A stretch of 64,000 bases of DNA from Gordius sp. MW1. Its lineage: Eukaryota; Nematomorpha; Gordioida; Gordea; Gordiidae. Shown here piece after piece: positions 1 to 12,700 of the stretch (position 1 is the first letter of the stretch; each line of letters opens with the position of its first letter). A program made the translations under genes and the position numbers. The notes under the pieces were generated by a model. The model worked only from the letters and a program-made list of their open reading frames with translations. It searched no databases and was not told where the DNA came from. Location of the stretch: the NCBI GenBank assembly GCA_964036665.1, contig OZ038526.1, forward strand, positions 32,178,001 through 32,242,000, given 5' to 3'.

Positions 1-278
1 ATTAGAGGCGCATATTTTTAACTTAAACAGTTACAATTTGATAGATTTATAATCTACTGTAAATTAAAAATAAACATGAACGTATTATAAAATATGATAA
101 AGATGGGTTAAAAATGCTTTACAAAATGCATGGATTAAAAAAGACAAGGATTTATCTTGACGTGATCGGATTATAAAAATTTGGCCATATAATACAAATG
201 GGACGGGGAGATTCAAAACTTATCAAAAAAGCGTAGGCTTTTGAGCAATGCTGTGGTAGTGATCAATAATGATACGCT

Positions 279-3200
279 TTATAATACAACAGAAATTTCA
301 GGATCTCGGGATTCAACGAAAGCCACAGGATTTGAGATTTCATTTCTGTCACAACTTTTCATGTTTACATAACCCTCTTCCTCTTCTACGGGCCCCGATC
401 CCGTTTGATTATTCATATCAGGAGGGGACGAATTAGTCTCCTCCAATGCTCGTTCTTTCAACAGTGCTATGTGTCGTTCTATGCACTGGTAAAGGTATGT
501 ATATTGATGATCATTTTGAATCATGCCCATCCTATACTTCCGCATCTCTTTAACAACCCCGTATACGTCTATAGTTCCTCGACTAGCTATTTGTTGCAAA
601 ATTTGATCGACGCATATGAAAGTACCGGTGCGTCCAACCCCAGCGCTACAATGAATTATTAAGGGTTTACGACCGTAGGGCACTTTAGCCCGGACCGCTT
701 CTATAAAACGCAATAAAGTTTCTGGGTTTTCTGGTATTCCAAAGTCGGGCCAAGACGTGAAATGGAAATGCTTTATGAACCGCGATTGAGTACCCTGTAT
801 ACGAAAAATGTAAAAGGTTTTAAAAAAAGTGATAAATGATCGGCGGCTAGAAGTTCAACACATCATTTTTTATTATGAGCATAAAAATTGTGATTTTAAG
901 AAGCCGAGTATAATTATTAAACTTTTTTACCGGCACCTCTTAATGATAAATCAGAAAAATAGCTTTTAGTTACTGTTTTATGTCACTTTAGCCATCACAT
1001 CATAGGTAAAATTAGATACAAAGTTTCTTAAAAAGATGGATAAATTCAAGAAATAAACCCGTGCTAATAATACTTTATCTAACACCAATTTTAGAGTGAT
1101 CATCTAAGCTAAAATTAACTTTAATGCGGTGCTAATAAGGAAGCAAATCCAAAAAATTATGAGTTAAAAAATGTCAAGAATTAAAAATGCTAAACTACAT
1201 ACCAGTGAAACTTTTAATTCGGTTTCCTTCCAATCCCCCAAGCAATTTTCTTCTGTTAGTTCGATTAAGAGATCGCCGTATTGCTTTTGTACGCCCAAAT
1301 TAGGTCCCATAGGCCAATACTTAACGCATTTATCCTAGGCAAAAAAATAAAGTTGGCATAAAAGTAATAAAATAAATTCAACATCAAAAATATCTATAAA
1401 TTCAACAAACATTATATAAATATGTTTCACCTAGAATTTTATTTAGAGGAGTGTATTATATTAAAATGAACCTCTCTAAAATAACAATAAACCCTATTTT
1501 TTCAAAAAAGGCAAGAGTTTCCTCGATGATTTATCAAAAACTATTCTTAACATAAAATTATGGGTATACATATACTAAATATGAAACAAAAAATTTCCAA
1601 AAAGCGCCCTTTAACTTTTTCCCCTAAGTTCTACGATTTATTTCAGGTTTCACCGTTTGGTTTAAACCTAAATTAAGTGATTCTTGAACGTAAAGCACAA
1701 TTTTTGCAGCCTAATTTCAAATTTTAAGCCCATCTCACCTCTAAATTACACAAAACAATTCGTAATTATAATTAAAAACCAATTATTCCCCGACCCCACA
1801 ATTGGACAATATAACCATAACTAATAACCACAACCTTATTTTCTCCCTGACCTATTCTAACTCCTTAAAAAGTAACAAAACATCGGCTAATGTTGAATTT
1901 TATAAAGCAACCGTAATCATTTTTGCATAACTTTTCGGGAGGAAGCTTAAAAGTTATGTTTAATATACTTTGCCCAGTTCGATGAATTTAGTTAGCATTA
2001 TGACAACGCGAGAATTTTGTTCCCAAATCATTCTCCAAAAATCGTTGCAGGTAGCAGCCAAGGGACCTTGAGCGGCTATGTATTCTTGCTTGGAATTAAA
2101 GCCCTAAAACACAAAGGTATTATCAATTTTAAATATATATTTTTTTTTAATATAATAAATGTTTATTCCAAAATATTATGAAAACACGTGCAAAAATATA
2201 TTAAATTGATGTGCAGGCATAGAGCCGTGGATCGAATCGTATTGGATTACACTATTTCCATGGTGAATTTTTATGATTTGAAACTGAATTGATATTTATA
2301 CAAAAAAAATTATTATTTAATTACATTTCTCTAACAAAAAATGAAGAATAAAAGTAGACGCGCTTGAAAGATAACATAGGTTTCATAAATATTGTAAAAA
2401 CGACTGGATTTTGTTTGAACGACCTTTGGTTCAACTAAGACCAATGGTCGACACTGGTCTCTTTTTCATATTTCCACTAAGCCTATAGGTCAACTAAGAA
2501 AAGCAAACCAAAAATTTGGTCTCTTTATGTTTAGTCGACTAAGAACAAAGTTCTACCAAACAAAACCCAGCCGTTTTTGCAACGCTGTTTCTAAAAACAA
2601 TTTTTATGTCGCGACCTTAAAGATTGTGGACATAATATGATATAACCTCGTCGATGCCATTTAAATTATTGCATTTTGTGGCAGGGGAGGAACGAAGCTA
2701 TATTTGAAAAACTTACTTTCAACTATTAAACACCAAAACTCCCAAAAAATGGCACAAATTAAGTATAAAAATACTGCAAAGATGAAAAAATTACGGGTAT
2801 GAAGTTAGAGTTGATGTAATCGGAACCGGGGATGCCCACTAGGGGAAGCAATTTAACGCGAGAATGATCGTAGGGTAATATATTGGTGAAACGGTTTTTA
2901 TCGCAATTGTAATGCAGTTGAGAAGCTAAACAACTTTGTCCTTTGCCCACGTACCTCAGTTCCTAACACCCAAAAAAATATTGTTTTTTAAATATAAATA
3001 AGGAAAATAAGATAAAAGTTATTTATGACACTCACAAACACTATGGGAGCCAATTATTTTGTCAATTTTAATTAATAATAAAAATAGTAGGTACCAGCAC
3101 AAAATGAGGGATAAGTTTTCGAAACTAAACTAATGATATTAAAAAATAGTTCCATAGCAATTTATAGAACGAGGATATTTCAGAGGAAATCAAAAAGCTA

Positions 3201-3742
3201 AAATACCTCAAATTCCCATTATTAAAAGCTTAAAATTGCATCAAAAAGACAATATATAAAAATAATGTCGATTTTTAAAAAACTCCTTCGATTAGATTAG
3301 TTAATACCTGCCCCTAAAATGACATTAACTTCTACTTTTATAATGAACGCCTTTAAATATATCATATAGGCTTGGCGCTTGTTCTAAATCATAGCTAAAA
3401 AAAGCGATCATGAATTAAATTTCATCCTTAAAAGTTTAAAATCCAGAATATAATGTTTCAAATGCTTATATATAATATTTACCAAGCTAGATCTAGTAAA
3501 AAACTTTCTCTTACACTCTACCTTAATTAAAACTTAACAGACTCAGTGTTGATTAATAAATTTGTATATACTTTTAAAAGTTATTTGCAAAAATAAAATA
3601 AAAATTAACGTCAAATTCTTCAGCAAATCCAATATCCCCATCGGCTGATAATTCCCTCATGCGTTCTTGAAACGTGTCGAGCGTTATAATTTGCCTTTCA
3701 GGGCAAAAAACCGAGTCTTCAGACAATGATTCTTTCAGCGAA
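279..3742 (-). CDS. Ptp10D: Ptp10D-like exons 24-28: catalytic PTP domain and C-terminal tail
   Basis: Five exons (3610-3742, 2795-2962, 1969-2103, 1203-1334, 279-794) form one tyrosine phosphatase domain. Motifs appear in order: [72 protein letters not shown], the WPD loop (SWPDFG, Asp near 1868), the P-loop [10 protein letters not shown] (Cys near 1900, Arg six residues on) and [12 protein letters not shown]. All catalytic residues are present, so the enzyme should be active. There is only one PTP domain, as in R3 receptors. The tail after the domain is about 60 residues, acidic, with [11 protein letters not shown] near its end and C-terminus ISVVL. Confidence 0.95.
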
Positions 3743-6700
3743 CTGTATATAGGGAGAAATTTTATATTACAAACACGCTTCCATCTTTAAAATAATTAAA
3801 AAAAAGTTTATTAAATGCAAAAAATCTTGCATTCGAATAAAGGGGGAAGGGCAAAACCATGATTTGCTTGAAAAATTGAGTTAGGGGGGGGGGGGGGGGT
3901 GGAAGGCGCCACCCTCCCTTACCTCACCCCTAGAAATGCCCCAATAATTTTGCAACCCAAACCCTGTCGAATCTGCATTTAAAAAACAACGATATAACCT
4001 ATTCTACACACACTTGTATTCTATCTGAGTGGTACGGTTGCCGCTTTTGTACGTTATAAGATGTTCCTGTCTCTTTTTGAAGAAGGTATTTCCCATTGCT
4101 AGGTCAAAAGCTTGAGCAATTTCAAGAATTTCCGTACCTCATTTATTTCTTAGGCCGTAACCCCGACCACTGTGATTTCTTTCAAATCCTTCCCTTGATT
4201 TGCCCACGTGTCCATTGAGGTCCGCTCCGATAATTATTAGTCCCTCTTTACCAAATTGGGATAGAACATCTTCAAGCTCCTTCCAAAAACACTCTTTTTC
4301 CGCCTCAGAGCATCCATTTTGAGGGGCGTATGCTGATATAACGTTTATCGTAGTAGATTTATAACAAAGCTGTATTGCCATAATATTGATTCTTTTAACG
4401 TCGACGACAGTTTGCTGAAATTCTTCCGATAGCACTATACCGACGCCATTCCGGTGAGTTTCTGTACCGTAAAAATATAATTTGTATCCGTCACGTATTG
4501 GCCCTTCCATTTGGTCTCTTGTATACAAGCGATATCGATTTTTCTCCTCCTTAGAACGTCTGCCAATTCTCTGCTCTTGCTAGTCATTGTACCAATATTC
4601 CATGACCCAAACTTTATCCTACGCAAACTAATAGCGGTAGCCTTCGTTTATTTCCCACACATTCCAGGCGAAGAATGCGCGCGTCGCTTAAGGGGGACGC
4701 CCTAGCTTCGTTTTCATGCTGCTTCTTTGTTGTAGTATACATTTTGGTTTATATGGAATGAGGAAGTAGTGATAGCCCGGCCTTCCAAGCCTGACGGAAC
4801 AGATTTTGGCGCTTGACTCCCTACTATTCTTTATGATGCCGTCATTTTGGTGAATTAAACTTTTCTTTAGACCCCTCGTATTGATAGGCTTAATCTAGCA
4901 CTTCCATTTCACTAGTACTCCCTCAAAGCCCAGAAATTTTAGTCTGACCCTTGACCAAGAGCCTTGCCAATAGGGTGACCCCACCAGGAACAAACACAAA
5001 AATTGTGTTTGGCTACCAAAGATATAGCTTCTCGGATCACGAGAGTACACAAGCTCAACCACCACTACAAGGTATTTCTGGCTCGGTTGAGCGTTAGCCT
5101 CTCTCTAATCAACAATAACATTACTTAACATACCAGATCCCTCTAAACATTTTCCCACTATTTTCACACTTGGAAACACTGTAAAAGTGCCCGTAAAATA
5201 AAACAAACACACCAATGATAAATAAGTACCCATTTTTAGTATCCTGAAGGGACGTACTATTGAACCGAGAGCTTGGAAAACCGTTGGGACAAGGTGGAAC
5301 AGAACACATCGGTTTTGATGATATGGAATCACCACCACCTTTTGTTCCAATGTTAGAGGTATTATCTTTGCAAAGTCCCGAACCGGCAAAATCTTTAAAA
5401 CTTTTATCTCCCGGCAGAACTAACCTAGTGCGAGCTTTGTTAAAATCGCCTCGCGGTGATATCATAACCTTCATATCCAATCCAACCTTTTCGGAAAATC
5501 CATGCAATTTTTTGCGTCCCCGAGGGGCCTTGCGTTTGGAGAAGAGCGTCCATAACATGGTATTCAAAGTGGCACCACCTTTGTTAGACATGTCCGTCGC
5601 GAGATCCTGCAATACAAAAATTACATTTTCATCTCAGATAAAATAGAACAAAATATGAGAGAAACGTTTACAATAGCCATAGTTAGGATTTTAAATTTTT
5701 TTCCCCTTTATCAATATATTCTAAATATGAATTGGTGTAAGAATTTTGATAAATTATATCTTGGGCTCGTTTATATTTGTCCGTCCTGTCCTGTCCAACT
5801 TGTAATTTTCAATAATTGCTGTGGAAACTTATAAGAATGGCGGTAAATTATGCTTCTGTATTAATTGCTATGCAGTAAACCGACAAGTTGGACAAGGGAT
5901 ATTTTTGCTCACGAGGAATGAAACCATCAATTGCATAAAAATTAAAAATTAAAGCGACTTCAAAAATGCTCGTTTAGATTTTTGACGGCTTGGGAACTCA
6001 CGGACCTCAGCTGTTCAAGATTTGAAATATTATTTTAAAATTATGAAATTTACCGGGGTAGAAGAGAAAATTAATAATGTGGTTCAGCTAATTTGATAAT
6101 CAGCTTAAAGCAGCCTTAGCGATTACCTTTCCTATTACAAAAATCTTGAGCCAAATATAAGGGAAATGAGCAAATTAAATTGACATAAACACCTCTGTAA
6201 CTATGAAATTTTCCCAATAAGCGTCCTTTTATATATTTATAAAAAATATTTTGCCCAGGAAGGCTAATATTTTCGGTAATAAGGCAACAATTTTAGCTAT
6301 ATCCTCGATAACATATATATACTCAGTTTTCTCATCTAAACTGCTAGCAAATAGACAATTTTATCTGTCAGATTTTAACTAATATACATCTTGTATATAA
6401 ACATAAAGTTTTTTCTTAGCCGACTCTAAGCTTAGTCGAAATTTTAAAAACAGACCAGATTCGTTAGTACGAGTTGAACCAAGGGTCGACCAAACAAAAC
6501 CCAGCAGTTTTAACATATACACATAGGTTTAAAAAATGTAAATTTCGCCGTAAACAAAATTTATTTCAATGTTCTTTCCAGTTAGAATTCCCAAAAAATT
6601 TAAGATTCATTACAAAATGCATTTAAAAAGAGGAAAAGTGTCGAAAAAAGGGCTTACATCTCGCTGGAAATCCATACTATTTCGAACTTCTTCTAGTTTA

Positions 6701-9700
6701 TCATCACCTTCACCCACCACCCCTTGGGCACCGGGTTGACCAAAATCGTAGTTTGAATTTTCAAAATTAAAGCTCTCCCTTTGTTGAGGAGGTTGATTGC
6801 TGTTCAATTTTCTCTTATTCCAAATAATTGAAGCTGTAAGGGCAACCAAGGATAAGCTAGATATCCACAGCGAAGCTATAAGGATGGCTTTTGAGCTGGT
6901 CTTACTTAGTCCGCTGCCGACCGATGAAGTTGGTATAGTATTCGACGTACCACCTAGAAGGGATAATAAAAGTTTTTTTATTTCCAATAGCGCTAAATGG
7001 GTCAAAGATTCCTATTTTAATAAATTGCAACATGCCCACCCGTCGAGGGGTTAGGCATGAGCGTAGCCAGAGGGTAGCAGGGAGGGGCGGTTGCCCCCTC
7101 TAAATCCAGAAGCCCTTAAAAATTTCATAAAATTATGGCTAAATTTAAAAAAAATTATCACTTTGCCGACCCCTATATCATTATTGCCCCCCTCTAATCC
7201 CAAATATGGCTACGCCCATGGGGCTAGGTATTAGCAAAACAAGTACAAGTCATTTAAAAAAATATAGTATATCAATAGCTACAAGTTAAAGCTTAATTAA
7301 TTGCTATACAATCCATGGGCTCGTTTTTTGGTTGTCCGTCGTCTACCCTATCTATTTGCATTGGGTATTTTCTATAGTAATCAAAATAAAATTAGCCAGT
7401 GCAAAAATATAAGAACTACTTAAAATAAAATGTTAACATATGGAAAAATATTTGATCTGCTTGGAAAAATGGATTCTGTTTAGCTTTAGACTATACTATA
7501 CATATGGATTGCCCAATCTAACCAAAACAAAAATCCTATCTCTTCAGCCGAGGCACTAAATTTTAAAATACTCAGAACTTATTAATATCATGATTTTTTG
7601 TACCATTGCGACAACTACCCTCAGAGCCTTGGGCTCTCGAAACTTAGAAATTATTTTCGAAATTTTTTTTTTGCTATTTCATTATAATCGCAAACTTTTT
7701 TATATGACAAAAAATGAGCATTGCCATTCGTAAAAATAATTTAATAGCAATATCGAAATCATTTTCCAGATATTTATAATACCTAACTTTTTATATTTAT
7801 TTCGTTCATCTTCACCGAATAAGTATTTTTACCTTAATAAATTTAAAAAACTTAAAGCTGGCAAATTTTAATAAAAATTTAGTGAATAGCAGTAATTAAG
7901 CCTTGAATTTAATATTAAAAAGCATCTACCTATCAAAAAGCCAAACCCAACTAGGCTTAAAGTAGTTACTTTTCATAGTAACACGATCATATAATATTAA
8001 ATTACAATTCTTATCTATCGCGCATCGAGCACATGGGCGTAGCAAGGATTGGATTTAGAGGGGGGGGGGGAGGTAAAAATGCTCTAGGAGCAGGCAAAAT
8101 CATAACAAAATTTGAAATTTTAGCCATATTTATAAAACATTTTAAAAAATTTCTAGATAAAGGGGGGGGCACCTGCCACCCCCTGACTAGACCTATGATC
8201 GTGCACAAGTAACAAATATAAATAAAACTTTCACAAACAAACAAGCAAACTGACCTAGAGTCGTCATGGGTTCCGATTCGGGAGTATCCGCATATAATTC
8301 TAAAGTTGTAAAGCCACGTACACGTATTCTATAGGAATGACCTGGTCTGAGTGGCCCATTGCATACGCTTTCGAAATCTTGTGGATCACAAACCCCATTT
8401 TCGCCTGCGATGTAAAAATTAGAGAAAAACGTAAATTTGTTAAATGGTCTTTTCATTTCAAAAATTAGGATACTAAAGTTGCGACATAGTGCATTTATCA
8501 TAGTAATGTTAAACTAGTTCATTTAGAGGTAAAATATTTTATTATTTGACCTCTTATAAATTTACCTGTTAATCCGTATATGTATATTTCATAGATTAGA
8601 TTTTAAATTTTTTTTTGCCCGAACCCGGGCCGGTTACAACTCGCCTCCGAATCATTAGAGCTGCCTGGCCCTGTATGATGGATTTTTAAATTTTTACCAA
8701 TACTTACTTTATCTTTCTCACAATTTCCAAATTTAATTCTCTTCTTCTGAATAAGTTCTTTTGGATAAGAACAACGATTAATAATAAACATTAAAGGCTC
8801 AAATAAAAAGTGAGAAATACTACACGAAAACAAAATATAACATTAAATCTAAATCTTGTTTCAATGGTAACCGCCCAAGCATGTCCCAAAATTTAAATTT
8901 AAGTTGCCCAGCCTTTACGATTGCTCGGCCGGGCATATTTGGTATCCGATGTATATACATTCAACCCTTTTTTATAATCAAAGTGATGTCTATTACTTTT
9001 AACGAACACAAAATTATGTAAATAGAATACTTGTTCAAACTAAATGTACACCTAATTGAACACAACATACTTTGTTAATTTACGAATATTTGATTAGAGG
9101 AAGGAAGGGTGTTGAAAATAATTCCGATCTTCTTCAGATTTTTTTAATTCTAAAGAAGCCCTCTGAAATAAATAGATTTTCTCGATCAATACCTATAACG
9201 AAAACGGAGGGAAGACCGCTGGTGTCTTGACTCCTTTTCAGCCTAGTTACAACAGTATCACTCCCGTACCTAAAGGCACTAGTAGTGTTACCACGATGAT
9301 GAAAAAGCTCGGGACTGGTTGATAATTTCAAGATGGCCGCCACGTAAGGAGGCCACAAGCCGCTCGTATTAGAAGAAACTGCTCTAACTCGAGCCCAAGT
9401 GTCGAGTTGTTTGCTAAGGAGGGGCGAGGGGTCGAACAATGCTTGTTTATCAATGCTAATTTCCCTTACTATCAAAGCATATTTCTGTATGGGTCCGTGA
9501 TTTTGAGAAAAAGTGTTTTTCAAGTCTTGCCTAATCCTCAGGGTCGTTTCCGTTATAGCTCGGCTGGTGGAAGATTGATTAGCATCTTCCAAGCATAATT
9601 TTGGTTTCGCGTCGGCTGAGGCAGGCGGTGGAGCTTAGAAATTTAGCAAAGAAAAGTTATTATACAAATGATCATGGGCGTAGCCCCCAGGGGGGGGGGG

Positions 9701-12700
9701 CAGGAGAAATTTATTAAAATTATGGCTAAAATTGAAATGATCATTTTGCCCCTCACTATATCATCATTGCTCCCCTCTAATACCAATGCTGGCTAAATGC
9801 AAATGATCATAACCCATTAATTATTTCGATAGAGAATGTTTAAGAAACAAATTACACCAAAATTCGACAGGATAGCGCCATTACTTTGAGAAATATGACA
9901 AAAATAGTGAAATTAAAAAACGCGCAGTAACCTTATTATGTTATTTGAACGTCCATAACTTAAAAAGTAATTGCTGAAAAAGGCTAAAATATGAAAGTTA
10001 CTATCACCCTAACCAAAAATTACCCGAATATGAAATGGTCGATTGAAAATCGTCTTCATATAAGTAAAAACAAAGCGTGTCAGAATTAAAAATAATGTGG
10101 ATTTCTTATCCCATCTGATTTTGCCAAAAAACACGAGACTTTCTTATGATTTCAATTTGCTCCTTTTCGCCTCTCAAAGAATTCGTAACTTTTATAGCAA
10201 GGAAAACGTTGTAAAAATATTACTCACTAATAATCTCACATTTTGATGGGCTAAACTAGTAAAAATTCCGTAATATATTACAAATATAATCATAAGGAGG
10301 TAGTGAGACTTATAAAAGATGTCTTTATCATAAGGACGTAACATTTAAATTAAAATGAAAAAACAAAGCAAAATATAAAAAAAAAATATTAAAATAATTT
10401 TACGCCATATCGGTAATTTAACGAGTAGAGGCGTGGGCAAAAATGGTCCTAAACCATTATCATCCGAGAAGCTTTTGGCTTGAACGTTAATTTCGTAACT
10501 ACGACCAGGAGTCAGGCCTGTTATTAATTTCACTCTATATACCGTATCTAACAAAGCTTGATACCGAGTTTTCGGGGCACCATCCTATGGTAAAGGTGGG
10601 AAAATAATATTTGGTTTAAGAAAAAAATGCTTTATTATTAAAAAAGTAGTTTAAAAATATATGGTTACAATAAATAAAAGAATACGAGAACGAAAATAGT
10701 TACACAGGTCTACAAAAAAACCATCCTGCTTTCAAACCTATAATTCTGGTAGAGAATTTTGGGCTGAATAATAATAATAACTTGTTTTTAGTTCATCATT
10801 CTGATACTTTTAAGATAGACTATCAAGATCTAATGACATTTAATACTTCGCAGTGTTCGAGAAAAATTAATTTGATAGAATGTCGACTAAGAACATATTA
10901 TTATTCGGCGAAAAATTCTCAAATCAAATGGTCTGATAAATTTGTATGGAATTATTTAGCCAGTTTCGCAATTATCCGATATAAAACAACAACCTAGAAG
11001 TTGCCCAAAGGAAATATATAAAGGTAATCAGTCGGGCACACAAACAATAAAAGGAATTTGGGGTCGGGCGAGGTCGAAAAAAGTAAAGTCAATCAGCGGT
11101 CATTAGTTAGTCTATTTGCTAAAGCAAAATAAAAGTCTTTTACAGAAGCATAAGTCCACAGCCGTTAAAAACCCGTATAAGTTTCCACGGCAATTATTGA
11201 AAAATTACAAGTTGGACAGGACAGACGGACAATTAAAAGCGAGCCCATAAATTGCATAGCAATTAATATCAATTTAGAAGTTTTAAAATCCATGACAATT
11301 TCCATCTAGTATCTAAGCGGCTCATTAATTCAATATTTATTATTTTAACATGTATTTTTAACTAGATGAACCCGGCAAACGTTGTTTTGCCATTTACCCG
11401 GGTGTATTGAATTACGTTGGAATTTTGAGGCATGTATGATGATAAAGCGGTTATTGAAGTAAAAATAAAGTTTGATGTCTATACGTTCTACTTCTATTGT
11501 TCTTCTATTTCCGTATACAGTGCAACGCGTACGAATAGTCGAAAACTACTGGACCGATTTGGCTCCAACAAATCTTAAAACATGCTCCGGAGTGGCAGGA
11601 ATAAACTGTGAAATTTTGAGCCAAAACGGTCTGGTAGTTTTCCAAAATTGGTACACACACATAGTTTCATTTTTATATACAAGATATATTTTTGTGTTAC
11701 ACGTTTTTCCGTGTATTTTGGAGTCTTTTTTCTTTGACTAGCACATTCATCTTAAAGGCCAACTTTTTTTACCATTATCTGACATGCTAATAATCAATTA
11801 TGGAAAACTTTTGAAACTGATGCTTATTTAGGATAATTTAAAAAAGTTTTTCGAAAATATTAAAACTCTGAAGATTTAAATTCCATAATAAATCTTCAAA
11901 GTTTTACAGCATGATTTAGATGATATTAACATTGAAGTTAGTTCCGATACTAATTCAAATCATATAGAAGTGATGAATCGCACTTAATTTTAGGCATTAA
12001 CCAAAAAATTTACACAAACTTAGTTAGTCGACGTAAAATGATTGTTAATTTATGATATTTACCAATTTAATTAAACATTTATAAAAATATTTCTTTAAAA
12101 TATACAAGAAACTAAAACAAAGCAGAATTAACAAATACCTTTTGGGTGACATTTATACGGTATTCAATGGTTAGACCGTAGTTAGATTCCGGCATCTCCC
12201 AAGATAGCGTTAATTGATAGGGTTTAACATTACTCACGCGCAATTCTCGAATCAGACCTGGCTCTATATAAAAAGAGAAATATATTAAATTAAAACACGG
12301 TATCACTCCAATTTATGATTTTAAATTAATAATGCCCTAAAAATATAAATCTTTCGCAAATCGCGATTAATATTTCAAAAATCTTAATTTTGCGCCCCCC
12401 CCCCCTTTCTCTAAATGACAACCTTGCTTACTTTGAAAGAGTTATCCCTAAAGTATTTTATTCAATTTTTAAGCAAATCATAAAATCATGGTCTCGCGCG
12501 TTTTTTAAAACTGAAAACTTAATACCTAACACTTAAAAGATGTTGCAACCATAGACTGCTCTGCAGATGGCAATTTGCTAAACATCACATTACCGCAGTA
12601 TATTTTTATTTTTATAAAATATTAAAATGATATATATTTTAAACTCGGGCCTTAGGCCCTCGTGGGAAGGGTGAGGGGGGAAGGGAAGGGGGGACGACTC

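Noticed and set aside
3879-3900. G-homopolymer near 3880, with others at 19580, 39362, 42693 and 8060
   Set aside because: They belong to the G-rich inner blocks of MITE relatives or are simple runs. I saw no four-run quadruplex arrangement worth a claim.
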